Of a stretch of DNA of 32,836 nucleotides, positions 8,060-14,897 are shown one piece after another (the first letter of the stretch is position 1; the number at the start of each line of letters is the position of its first letter). A model generated the notes under the pieces. The model was not told the origin of the DNA. It searched no databases and saw only the letters and a program-made list of their open reading frames with translations. The stretch is from Maribacter sp. Lineage in GTDB: Bacteria; Bacteroidota; Bacteroidia; Flavobacteriales; Flavobacteriaceae. The DNA is taken from contig JAGLKG010000211.1 of NCBI GenBank assembly GCA_023141835.1, forward strand, positions 1 to 32,836, written 5' to 3'. The position numbers and the translations under genes are program-made.

Positions 8060-8938
8060 ATGAACGAAGAACTCATACTTAATTTCACGCCAACAGGGAT
8101 GATTCCTACTAGGAGCATGACATCCCATGTCCCTATAAGTGTTTCTGAAATCGTTGAGGATGTGCATCAGGCGGTTGAACTAGGCATTACCATGGTACAT
8201 TTGCATGCTAGAGATCCTATTTCGGAAGAACCTACCTACAAAAAGGAAATCTATGCAGAAATAATTCGAGGAATCCGCAAATATGCTCCAAATCTAGTCA
8301 TATGTGTTTCCCTGAGCGGCAGAACTTTCAGTGCGCTCGAGCAACGTTCCGATCCTTTGTTGCTAGAAGATGATGTTAAGCCTGATATGGGCAGCCTAAC
8401 CCTCAGCTCGCTCAATTTCAACAATATAGCGAGTATAAATTCCCCAGAAATGGTACAGGATTTGGCAAAATTAATGAAAGAAAAAGACATCGTTCCAGAG
8501 TTAGAGGCATTTGATTTAGGAATGATTAACTATGCTAAGTATCTGGAGAAAAAGGAACTCATTAAGCCTCCATTCTATTTTAATTTACTCTTGGGAAATA
8601 TAGCCTGTTCCCAAGCTGATCTTCTTCACTCAGGTATCATGATTAAAGATCTTCCAGAAAATGCTTTGTGGAGCCTAGCCGGAATTGGTAATGTACAACT
8701 TAAAATGAATTCACTTGCAATAGCCATTGGCGGAGGGGTTCGAGTGGGATTGGAAGATAATATTTGGTATAACACTGCGAGAACAAAAAAAGCGCAGAAC
8801 ATTGATTTATTAACACGAGTACATACCATCGCAACCGCAAATGAAAGAAAGGTTATGACTCCAGAGGTATTTAGAAGTAAAATGGGAATGGAATCTGGTA
8901 ACGGCGCATATGGGCGTAAATTTGACAACCAAACTTAA
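8060..8938 (+). CDS. BKACE-family beta-keto acid cleavage enzyme (DUF849)
   Basis: Zn-dependent TIM-barrel enzyme of the beta-keto acid cleavage enzyme family, whose founder Kce condenses 3-keto-5-aminohexanoate with acetyl-CoA. Other members use different beta-keto acids, so the substrate is open. With the ATG at 8060 it is 292 residues, close to the family norm. The metal motif VHLHARD is at 46-52 (His47, His49), followed by VSLSGR (83-88), PELEAFDLGM (146-155) and VRVGLEDN (227-234) with the catalytic-type Glu232. Most members I recall have His before VRVG; here it is Gly (GGGVRVG). The frame is open further upstream only through a TTG in a T-run, giving an unlikely N-terminus. The gene lies 4 bases before the acyltransferase-like gene, which suggests a shared pathway. 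Confidence 0.85.
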   Translation: MNEELILNFTPTGMIPTRSMTSHVPISVSEIVEDVHQAVELGITMVHLHARDPISEEPTYKKEIYAEIIRGIRKYAPNLVICVSLSGRTFSALEQRSDPLLLEDDVKPDMGSLTLSSLNFNNIASINSPEMVQDLAKLMKEKDIVPELEAFDLGMINYAKYLEKKELIKPPFYFNLLLGNIACSQADLLHSGIMIKDLPENALWSLAGIGNVQLKMNSLAIAIGGGVRVGLEDNIWYNTARTKKAQNIDLLTRVHTIATANERKVMTPEVFRSKMGMESGNGAYGRKFDNQT

Positions 8939-8942
8939 ATTT

Positions 8943-9623
8943 ATGGAAGTTACATCAAATCTCAAAAGGTCTAAAATCTCATGGTTGTGGAATATCTTAC
9001 GACATGGTTTGTTTTTGCATGGCTTGACAAATCGGCTTGAAAAAATCGGCATAACCCTTACACCCTATTATTGGGTTGAGGAAGGAGTATTTGGCAATGA
9101 ACCTACCCAAATTAAGGGAGATCTTTCGGCTTTTAAATTAAGGAAGCTGTGCTTGGAAGAAGTCAAGAAAGCCGGCAAAAAGATAGCCCCAGAAAACAAA
9201 GATGATATGGTAAAAGGCTTTGAAAATGGACAGATTTATTTAGGATTAATCCATAATGAAGATATTGCAGCTTGCATGGCCATTGAGCTAAATGATTTTA
9301 TCTTCAATAAGAAGTTATACAAGCTTGAACAAAATGAAGCGTACTTATTAAATATGTGGACCTTTAATTCTTACAGGGGAAAGAATTTGGCCCCTTATTT
9401 ACGCTATCAAAGCTATCTTTTGTTAAACAAAATGGACCGTACTAAAACGTATAGTCTAAGTGCCTTTTTCAACAAGTCGACATTGAAATTCAAGAAAAAA
9501 CTTAAGGCTAAAAATCTCAAGCTTTTTATCGCTGTCAATTTGTTCAATAAGTACCACAGATTATTTGTTTTAAGAAGTTATCATCGGTCAAAAGAAAAAA
9601 AAGGAAAGCGGACCTTCATTTGA
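8943..9623 (+). CDS. GNAT-like acyltransferase, function unknown
   Basis: A 226-residue protein from the ATG at 8943. The central and C-terminal part resembles a GNAT fold: AYLLNMWTFNSYRGKNLAPY contains the acyl-CoA pyrophosphate loop (RGKNLAP), followed by a helix and a strand with Asn-x-Ser-type sequence (FFNKSTLKF). The first 60 residues are basic and hydrophobic (ISWLWNILRHGLFLHG) and may bind membrane or a partner. The C-terminus is very basic. The gene starts 4 bases after the BKACE stop, so co-translation is likely; an acyl-CoA product from BKACE could be its donor, but this is inference. It converges with the GH32 gene 15 bases later. Confidence 0.65.
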   Translation: MEVTSNLKRSKISWLWNILRHGLFLHGLTNRLEKIGITLTPYYWVEEGVFGNEPTQIKGDLSAFKLRKLCLEEVKKAGKKIAPENKDDMVKGFENGQIYLGLIHNEDIAACMAIELNDFIFNKKLYKLEQNEAYLLNMWTFNSYRGKNLAPYLRYQSYLLLNKMDRTKTYSLSAFFNKSTLKFKKKLKAKNLKLFIAVNLFNKYHRLFVLRSYHRSKEKKGKRTFI

Positions 9624-9638
9624 AATAACCTTTTATGA

Positions 9639-11189
9639 TTACCAAATCCTTTGGATTTTTCCTATTTCAAAATCCTTTAACTCCAACAGTGTCTCTGTGC
9701 CGTTTTTTATCTCCACTTTAGAATAAGCTTCATTCGGAAATACCTGTGCTGTCATCACATATTGCCCTTCATTGATAAATATTTCAACAGAGGACCAATC
9801 AATCAATATTCGGACCTCCATGTTTCCATCTGGAAGATTGGGAATGGGCATTTTTTGTAATGATTGGGCAAAACTTTCCTTGAATTCTTTTTTTCCGGAT
9901 TTCGAGCGGTCCAAAAGGAAAAGCTTTTGGTGATTATCCCAGGTCAAAACAACCTCTTCCCCTAAATCGTTTTCTATGGCCATTGAAAAATCCCGGGAAT
10001 CCGTTGTAAATCTTATCTGTGATTGTTGCAATCCGTCATAAGAAATCGTTTTAACCGAATTTGACCCTATGGTCACAGTTTTGGAAGAGCCTTTGAAAAT
10101 GATATTGTCCAAATCCTTTATGGGATAACCTATCAAATCATAGGTGTTGCCAATTTTTCTTAAGGACAATTTTCGAGGTACCGTCATTGCACTTCGCCAT
10201 TTTTCAGTAGGTGTATCTTCGGCATAGGCCCAATTACTCATCCACCCTATAAAGAGCCGCTCGCCAGAAGGCAAATTATTATAGGTAACTCCAGCATAAT
10301 TATCGGTTCCCCAATCGACCCAACGTTCATCCGTTTGATCAGAGGTAAAGGTCTTGCCATCAAAATCTCCAATAAAGTATTGGGTTCCACTTCCACCATT
10401 GGGTGCACCGGGGTTGATACTGATAAAAAGCACCCATTTTTCCTCATCTGAACCCTCTACCCTCAACTGAAACATATCCGGGCACTCCCAAACACCTCCA
10501 TGGGCACCTTGGTCGCTCCCAAAGACACTCACCTTCTCCCAGTCAATTAAATTTAGGGAATTCCATATCTGTAAGTGATCACCAGCCACCAGTAACATAC
10601 TCCACAAACCTTCCTTGTTGTTCCAAAACACCTTCGGGTCTCTAAAGTCTTTGGGATCCCCTACAATAACAGGATTTCCTTCATACTTAGCCCAAGTATC
10701 CCCATTGTCCAGACTATAGGCTATACCTTGAGTTTGAAAATGGGTTTCCTTATCGGGGTGGTGATAGGTGAAAATTGCCACCAAAGGAGGGTTTTCAACA
10801 GTGCCAAAACCAGAGGTATTCTTTGTATCAACTACTGCGCTTCCAGAAAAAATATAGCCATTGTCATCTGGAAAAAGGGCTACTGGCTTATGCTCCCAGC
10901 GTATAAGATCCTTACTAGTTGCATGACCCCAATGCATAGGGCCCCATTCAATGTCCTCGGGATAGTACTGATAAAATAGATGATAAATCCCTTGATGATA
11001 GACCAATCCGTTTGGATCGTTCATCCACTTTTCTTCAGGTGAAAAATGAAATTGTGGCCGATATGATTCGTTGTAATAATCTAAATGTACCGTTTCTGGC
11101 TTAACATCTTTTTTTGTCTTTTCGTCCTTACATGATGTTAAAACCATAAATACAAAAAGAAGCGGAACCCATTTCAAATCAACACTCAT
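9639..11189 (-). CDS. GH32 fructan hydrolase lipoprotein (levanase/inulinase type)
   Basis: Glycoside hydrolase family 32 enzyme that cleaves beta-fructosidic bonds of levan, inulin or sucrose. Counting from the ATG at 11189 it is 516 residues: a signal peptide with lipobox LTSC (Cys20), a five-bladed propeller, then a C-terminal beta-sandwich from about 350. Catalytic residues are in place: nucleophile Asp58 in WMNDPNGL (55-62), transition-state Asp184 in FRDPKV, and acid/base Glu235 in WECPD (234-238). HWGHA (86-90) and FSGSAV (114-119) are further family blocks. A TTG nine bases upstream would only add MCC and is less likely. No SusC/SusD pair, fructokinase or transporter adjoins it, so it is not part of a fructan utilisation locus inside this window. 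Confidence 0.93.
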   Translation of the reverse strand: MSVDLKWVPLLFVFMVLTSCKDEKTKKDVKPETVHLDYYNESYRPQFHFSPEEKWMNDPNGLVYHQGIYHLFYQYYPEDIEWGPMHWGHATSKDLIRWEHKPVALFPDDNGYIFSGSAVVDTKNTSGFGTVENPPLVAIFTYHHPDKETHFQTQGIAYSLDNGDTWAKYEGNPVIVGDPKDFRDPKVFWNNKEGLWSMLLVAGDHLQIWNSLNLIDWEKVSVFGSDQGAHGGVWECPDMFQLRVEGSDEEKWVLFISINPGAPNGGSGTQYFIGDFDGKTFTSDQTDERWVDWGTDNYAGVTYNNLPSGERLFIGWMSNWAYAEDTPTEKWRSAMTVPRKLSLRKIGNTYDLIGYPIKDLDNIIFKGSSKTVTIGSNSVKTISYDGLQQSQIRFTTDSRDFSMAIENDLGEEVVLTWDNHQKLFLLDRSKSGKKEFKESFAQSLQKMPIPNLPDGNMEVRILIDWSSVEIFINEGQYVMTAQVFPNEAYSKVEIKNGTETLLELKDFEIGKIQRIW

Positions 11190-11246
11190 ACAACACAAAT
11201 TTTATTACACTCCGTAATATACTAAACACCCTTAAAATAGTATCTT

Positions 11247-11254
11247 TACATTTG
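11247..11254 (+). promoter_or_regulatory. -7 promoter box before the rhodanese gene
   Basis: TACATTTG matches TAnnTTTG and ends 13 bases before the ATG at 11268. A second, imperfect box (TATCTTTA) overlaps just upstream. I do not see a convincing -33 TTTG. It would drive the rhodanese-transferase-nucleoside phosphorylase run. Confidence 0.5.
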
Positions 11255-11267
11255 ATATTTTTTCCTC

Positions 11268-11762
11268 ATGAGAACAGTTATTTGCTTTTGTATCTTTCTT
11301 TTTTTGTCTTTTCAGGGATTGGCCCAAAAGAAGATGGATAGAACCCTACGAAATCTGAATAACGAATCAGTTCCCTACATTCAAGTCCAAGAGGCTTTTT
11401 CCCTAGATAGCCTTATTTTCCTTGACACTAGAAGAATAGAAGAGTTTAAGGTCAGTCATCTAGAAAACGCCATATGGGTAGGGCATGATCAATTTAATCT
11501 TGATAAAATAAAGCAGTCATTCTTAAATCACAGTACACCCATAGTGGTATATTGTTCTATTGGGGTTCGCTCTGAGGACATAGGGGAAAAGCTGTTGGAA
11601 ATAGGGTATACCAATGTTAAAAATCTTTATGGAGGAATTTTTAAATGGAAAAACCAGGGCTATCCCATTTATGATACCAATGGCAATGAAACTGAAAAAA
11701 TCCATGCCTTTGATAAGCATTGGGGCAAATTATTGACCAAAGGCGAAAAGGTTTACGACTAA
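11268..11762 (+). CDS. exported rhodanese-domain protein
   Basis: A single rhodanese domain (sulfur transfer, or binding of arsenate- or phosphate-like oxyanions) in a 164-residue protein with a signal peptide ending at LAQ (residue 20). The fold is complete: FLDTRRIEEFKVSHLENAIW (51-70), then the active-site loop VVYCSIGVRSE with Cys96 and a six-residue loop, then LYGGIFKWKNQGYP. The location would be periplasmic. Its stop is 14 bases before the ATG of the TIGR04282-like transferase. Rhodanese genes beside TIGR04282/TIGR04283 transferases are a pattern I associate with arsenosugar clusters; a role with arsenic or sulfur species is therefore suggested, not shown. Confidence 0.85.
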   Translation: MRTVICFCIFLFLSFQGLAQKKMDRTLRNLNNESVPYIQVQEAFSLDSLIFLDTRRIEEFKVSHLENAIWVGHDQFNLDKIKQSFLNHSTPIVVYCSIGVRSEDIGEKLLEIGYTNVKNLYGGIFKWKNQGYPIYDTNGNETEKIHAFDKHWGKLLTKGEKVYD

Positions 11763-11776
11763 GACAGCCATCATTT

Positions 11777-12448
11777 ATGAGTATAATCTTGCCAATCGAC
11801 ACAAAAGACGACAAGACAGCAATTAACGATCAATCGGTCACCTCTGAAAATCTATTGTTGATTTTTACTAGAAATCCAGTTTTGGGCAAATGCAAAACAC
11901 GATTAGCGGCCACCATAGGTGATCGCACCGCATTGAATATTTACAAATTTCTAATAGTCCATACCCAGGAATTGACAAAGAATGTCTCTGCACATAAAAG
12001 AGTGTATTATTCCGAGGAAATTTGGAACAATGACGTTTGGGACAATACTATTTTTGATAAAAGGCTACAAGAAGGAATTGATTTGGGTGAACGTATGGCC
12101 AATGCCTTTTTAAAGGGTTTTGAAGACGGATTCAAGAATATCATCATCATCGGTAGTGATATGTATGATTTGAGCAAGTCCGATTTGGATGAGGCATTTT
12201 TGTTATTGCAAAAAAATGATTTTGTCCTTGGCCCTGCTGAAGATGGTGGTTACTACTTATTAGGGATGCGGAATTTTAAAAAAACCCTCTTTCAAAACAA
12301 GGATTGGGGCAAAGAGAATGTTTTCAAGAATACCATGGATGACTTAAAAAAAGACAAAGTCCATCTTCTGAAAACTAAAAATGATATCGACGTTTATGAT
12401 GACATTAAGAATGTTGATGCTTTCAAGCCTTATTTAAAGAACCTATGA
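11777..12448 (+). CDS. TIGR04282-type transferase (DUF2064, arsenosugar-associated)
   Basis: A 223-residue nucleotide-diphospho-sugar-transferase-like protein from the ATG at 11777. Family motifs are LLLIFTRNPVLGKCKTRLAA near the N-terminus (the KTRLA phosphate-binding block), IIIIGSDMYDLSKSDLDEAF in the middle (the GSD acidic motif), and FVLGPAEDGGYYLLGM. This group is annotated as an arsenosugar-biosynthesis-associated glycosyltransferase because it co-occurs with ArsS; the exact reaction is not established to my knowledge. The upstream in-frame extension to 11720 lies inside the rhodanese gene and is less likely. The end overlaps the nucleoside phosphorylase start by 4 bases (ATGA), so the two are translationally coupled. 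Confidence 0.85.
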   Translation: MSIILPIDTKDDKTAINDQSVTSENLLLIFTRNPVLGKCKTRLAATIGDRTALNIYKFLIVHTQELTKNVSAHKRVYYSEEIWNNDVWDNTIFDKRLQEGIDLGERMANAFLKGFEDGFKNIIIIGSDMYDLSKSDLDEAFLLLQKNDFVLGPAEDGGYYLLGMRNFKKTLFQNKDWGKENVFKNTMDDLKKDKVHLLKTKNDIDVYDDIKNVDAFKPYLKNL

Positions 12449-13266
12449 GAATTACCGAAAAACAATTACAGGAGTCGACAGATTATTTAAAGGAAAAAGG
12501 GTTTGACAATCCAGAAATAGGCATAGTTTTGGGTACTGGGTTAGGGAAATTAGTAGATGCCATTGAAAATCCAATAACCGCACATTACAATCATATCCCG
12601 TTCTTCCCTCTGGCCACGGTTGAATTTCATTCTGGAAAACTGATGTATGGCACCATTGAAGGAAAAAAAACTGTGGTAATGCAAGGTCGTTTTCATTTAT
12701 ACGAAGGTTATGATTTTGTTGATGTTACTTATCCAATTCGTGTTATGCGTAAATTGGGGATAAAAAAACTTTTTGTTTCCAATGCCGCCGGGGCAATAAA
12801 TCTTGATTTTAAAAAAGGAGATCTTATGTTGATTGAAGATCACATAAACCTTTTGGGTGGTTCACCTTTGGCTTTTGGCAATGTGGCTGATTTTGGAGAC
12901 CGTTTTGTTGATATGAACGAACCCTATGATGTCAACATGCGAGAAAAAATTGAGGCCATTGCAGAACGAGAGAACATAACCCTTCAAAAGGGAGTTTATG
13001 CATCGGTAATCGGACCCCAATTGGAAACCAAGGCAGAATACAGAATGTTGAAGATAATTGGTGCAGATGCGGTGGGTATGAGTACGGTTCCCGAAGTAAT
13101 TATTGCCAATCATTTGCGACTACCCATTGTGGCCGTTTCAGTTTTAACAGATGAATGTGATCCAGATAACCTTAAACCTGTTGATATTCAGGATATAATC
13201 AAAGTAGCAGGTGAAACAGAGCCCAAAATGATCAGGCTTTTCAGGGAATTGTTAAAAAGCTTATGA
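12445..13266 (+). CDS. punA: purine nucleoside phosphorylase, trimeric type I
   Basis: Phosphorolysis of purine nucleosides to base and ribose-1-phosphate in the cytoplasm. The 273-residue protein carries the trimeric PNP motifs: GIVLGTGLGKL (26-36), GRFHLYEGY (81-89), VSNAAGAINLDFKKGDLMLI (111-130), and IGPQLETKAEYR with Glu194 (base contact, human Glu201) and Met212. Where human PNP has Asn243 in the SLITNK stretch, this protein has Asp236 (SVLTDECDPDN). In human PNP, changing that Asn to Asp is known to favour adenosine, so 6-amino purine nucleosides may be substrates here. It overlaps the TIGR04282-type gene by 4 bases. In the arsenosugar route the ArsS product is an arsenic-substituted adenosine, so a nucleoside-cleaving enzyme fits; ordinary purine salvage remains possible. 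Confidence 0.92.
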   Translation: MRITEKQLQESTDYLKEKGFDNPEIGIVLGTGLGKLVDAIENPITAHYNHIPFFPLATVEFHSGKLMYGTIEGKKTVVMQGRFHLYEGYDFVDVTYPIRVMRKLGIKKLFVSNAAGAINLDFKKGDLMLIEDHINLLGGSPLAFGNVADFGDRFVDMNEPYDVNMREKIEAIAERENITLQKGVYASVIGPQLETKAEYRMLKIIGADAVGMSTVPEVIIANHLRLPIVAVSVLTDECDPDNLKPVDIQDIIKVAGETEPKMIRLFRELLKSL

Positions 13267-13306
13267 GTTATCTGAAAGCAACTCATTGTTTATATAAGTA
13301 AGTATA

Positions 13307-13331
13307 ATTGTTTTGCTCTGAGCAAAACAAT
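13307..13331. repeat. perfect 12-bp inverted repeat
   Basis: ATTGTTTTGCTC at 13307-13318 and GAGCAAAACAAT at 13320-13331 are exact reverse complements around one central T. As RNA this is a strong hairpin 40 bases after the nucleoside phosphorylase stop, but no T run follows on either strand, so it may be an unusual terminator, a processing or stability hairpin, or an operator. Confidence 0.85.
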
Positions 13332-13350
13332 CGGAAAATCTATATTAACG

Positions 13351-13440
13351 GAGTTAAACTGGAGGTGAATCTTGTTAATCTCCCTGTAAGGTATTGCCTT
13401 GACCAACCACTAATGCATCAAATTTGTTATAACAGGGTTA
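13351..13440 (+). promoter_or_regulatory. candidate structured RNA leader of the DUF547 gene
   Basis: Three nested or adjacent helices can be drawn: GGAGGT with ATCTCC (13361-13384 region), CCCTGT (13382-13387) with ACAGGG (13432-13437), and inside the latter a small AAGG/CCTT hairpin. The first and second share bases, so they are alternatives. The segment ends directly before the ATG at 13445. I do not recognise a known riboswitch class; whether it is a conserved RNA is untested. Confidence 0.35.
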
Positions 13441-13444
13441 AATA

Positions 13445-14191
13445 ATGCTAAAGTTGAAATTATTGGGAACGTTCCTTTTGCCAATTATCTTATTACTGAA
13501 TTGTTTTGGTACTCAGTCCTTACAAATCAGCGGTCGTAAAAGCGTTCTTACTGTTGACCATTCTTTATGGGACAGCTTGCTAAAAAAACATGTTGATCAA
13601 GAAGGTAGGGTGGACTATGCTAATTTCAAAATTGACAGGGCAGTGCTAAAAGTGTATTTAGACCATTTAGCGAAAAAACCCATTTCGCATACTGCGTCAA
13701 AGGAGGAGCGCCTAGCCTATTACATTAATTTATACAATGCAGGCACCGTTCAATTGATTTTGGAAAATTACCCCTTGAACAGCATCAAAGATATATTCCG
13801 TCCTTGGGGCAAGGATAGGCTATTCATAGGGAAAGAGGAATACTCCTTGGGAGAGATAGAGCATGGTATCCTCAGAAAAATGGATGAGCCCCGAATTCAC
13901 TTTGCCATAAACTGCGCGTCTTTTTCTTGTCCCAAATTACAGAACGAAGCCTATATAGCTCGTAAAATAGAAGCACAACTTGAAAGGGCCACTTCTGATT
14001 TTATAAATGACTTATCGAAAAACAAAATTTCCAAAGACTTCGTTCAACTTTCCAAAATTTTCAAGTGGTACAAAGGAGATTTTAATGAAAATGGCTCCTT
14101 GGTCGATTATTTGAATGTATATTCCCAAATTTCAATCCAGGATGGAGCTAAAATCACTTTCCTAAATTATGATTGGCGTTTAAATGAATAA
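13445..14191 (+). CDS. exported DUF547 protein (arsenosugar-type cluster copy)
   Basis: A 248-residue protein with an N-terminal hydrophobic segment (about residues 4-20) ending at Cys20; the residue before it (Asn) is poor for a lipobox, so secretion or anchoring is unclear. The DUF547 signature is present: LAYYINLYNAGTVQLILENY (90-109), LGEIEHGILR (135-144), and the paired-Cys block HFAINCASFSCP (Cys157, Cys162), then FKWYKGDF. The biochemical function of DUF547 is not known to me. It overlaps the following TIGR04283-type glycosyltransferase by 8 bases, which ties it to the arsenosugar-type cluster. A second DUF547 gene is at 20902-21621. Confidence 0.82.
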   Translation: MLKLKLLGTFLLPIILLLNCFGTQSLQISGRKSVLTVDHSLWDSLLKKHVDQEGRVDYANFKIDRAVLKVYLDHLAKKPISHTASKEERLAYYINLYNAGTVQLILENYPLNSIKDIFRPWGKDRLFIGKEEYSLGEIEHGILRKMDEPRIHFAINCASFSCPKLQNEAYIARKIEAQLERATSDFINDLSKNKISKDFVQLSKIFKWYKGDFNENGSLVDYLNVYSQISIQDGAKITFLNYDWRLNE

Positions 14192-14888
14192 AGACAATCC
14201 CAAAATAAGCATTGTTATTCCGGTTCTCAACGAGGAGGGCCATATTGGCCATCTAATTTCATATATAAAGGAGAACAGTACCGCTGAAAATATTTTGGAA
14301 ATCTTGGTTGTTGATGGTGGAAGTGTGGACAATACCGTTTCAATTGCAAAAAGTACTGGGGCAAAAGTGCTTCTTTCTGAAAAAGGAAGGGCCAAACAAA
14401 TGAATTTTGGCGCCAAATTTGCGAGAGGCAACATCCTTTATTTTTTACACGCCGATACTTTCCCTCCAAAACATTTTGATAAACATATTATTGACACGGT
14501 TTCAAAGAGTAAGGCAGCGGGGTGTTTTCAAATGAGGTTCGATAGCAATAACTTGTTGCTAAGATTTTTTGCCTGGTTCTCGAAATATAACCATAGACTT
14601 TGTAGAGGTGGTGATCAATCACTCTTTATCACACAAGGGTTATTTAAAAAAACACATGGTTTCAACGAAGATTATGTGGTTTTTGAGGATAATGAATTCA
14701 TTGGTCGTCTTTATCAATTTACAAGCTTCACAATAGTACCCCATCATGTAAAAACTTCTGCCAGAAAGTATAGAAAGACTGGGATAGTAAAGTTACAGTA
14801 CCATTTTGGGATCATTCATCTAAAAAATTACTTGGGTGCAGGACCTGAGAAATTATATGACTATTATAAGCGAAAGATCTCAGCCTAA
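14184..14888 (+). CDS. TIGR04283-type family 2 glycosyltransferase (arsenosugar-associated)
   Basis: A 234-residue GT-A glycosyltransferase. Motifs in order are KISIVIPVLNEEGHIGHLI (8-26), VVDGGSVDNTV (42-52), SEKGRAKQMNFGA (70-82), LHADTFPP (the DxD-type metal motif), GGDQSLFI, and the catalytic acidic motif FEDNEFIGRLYQ. The KGRAxQMN block and the GGDQ block separate the TIGR04283 group from general GT2 enzymes. The group co-occurs with ArsS and TIGR04282 proteins and is annotated as arsenosugar-related; donor and acceptor are unproven. Its ATG lies inside the last codons of the DUF547 gene (8-base overlap). It converges with the amidase gene 9 bases downstream. Confidence 0.88.
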   Translation: MNKDNPKISIVIPVLNEEGHIGHLISYIKENSTAENILEILVVDGGSVDNTVSIAKSTGAKVLLSEKGRAKQMNFGAKFARGNILYFLHADTFPPKHFDKHIIDTVSKSKAAGCFQMRFDSNNLLLRFFAWFSKYNHRLCRGGDQSLFITQGLFKKTHGFNEDYVVFEDNEFIGRLYQFTSFTIVPHHVKTSARKYRKTGIVKLQYHFGIIHLKNYLGAGPEKLYDYYKRKISA

Positions 14889-14897
14889 ATACCAGCG

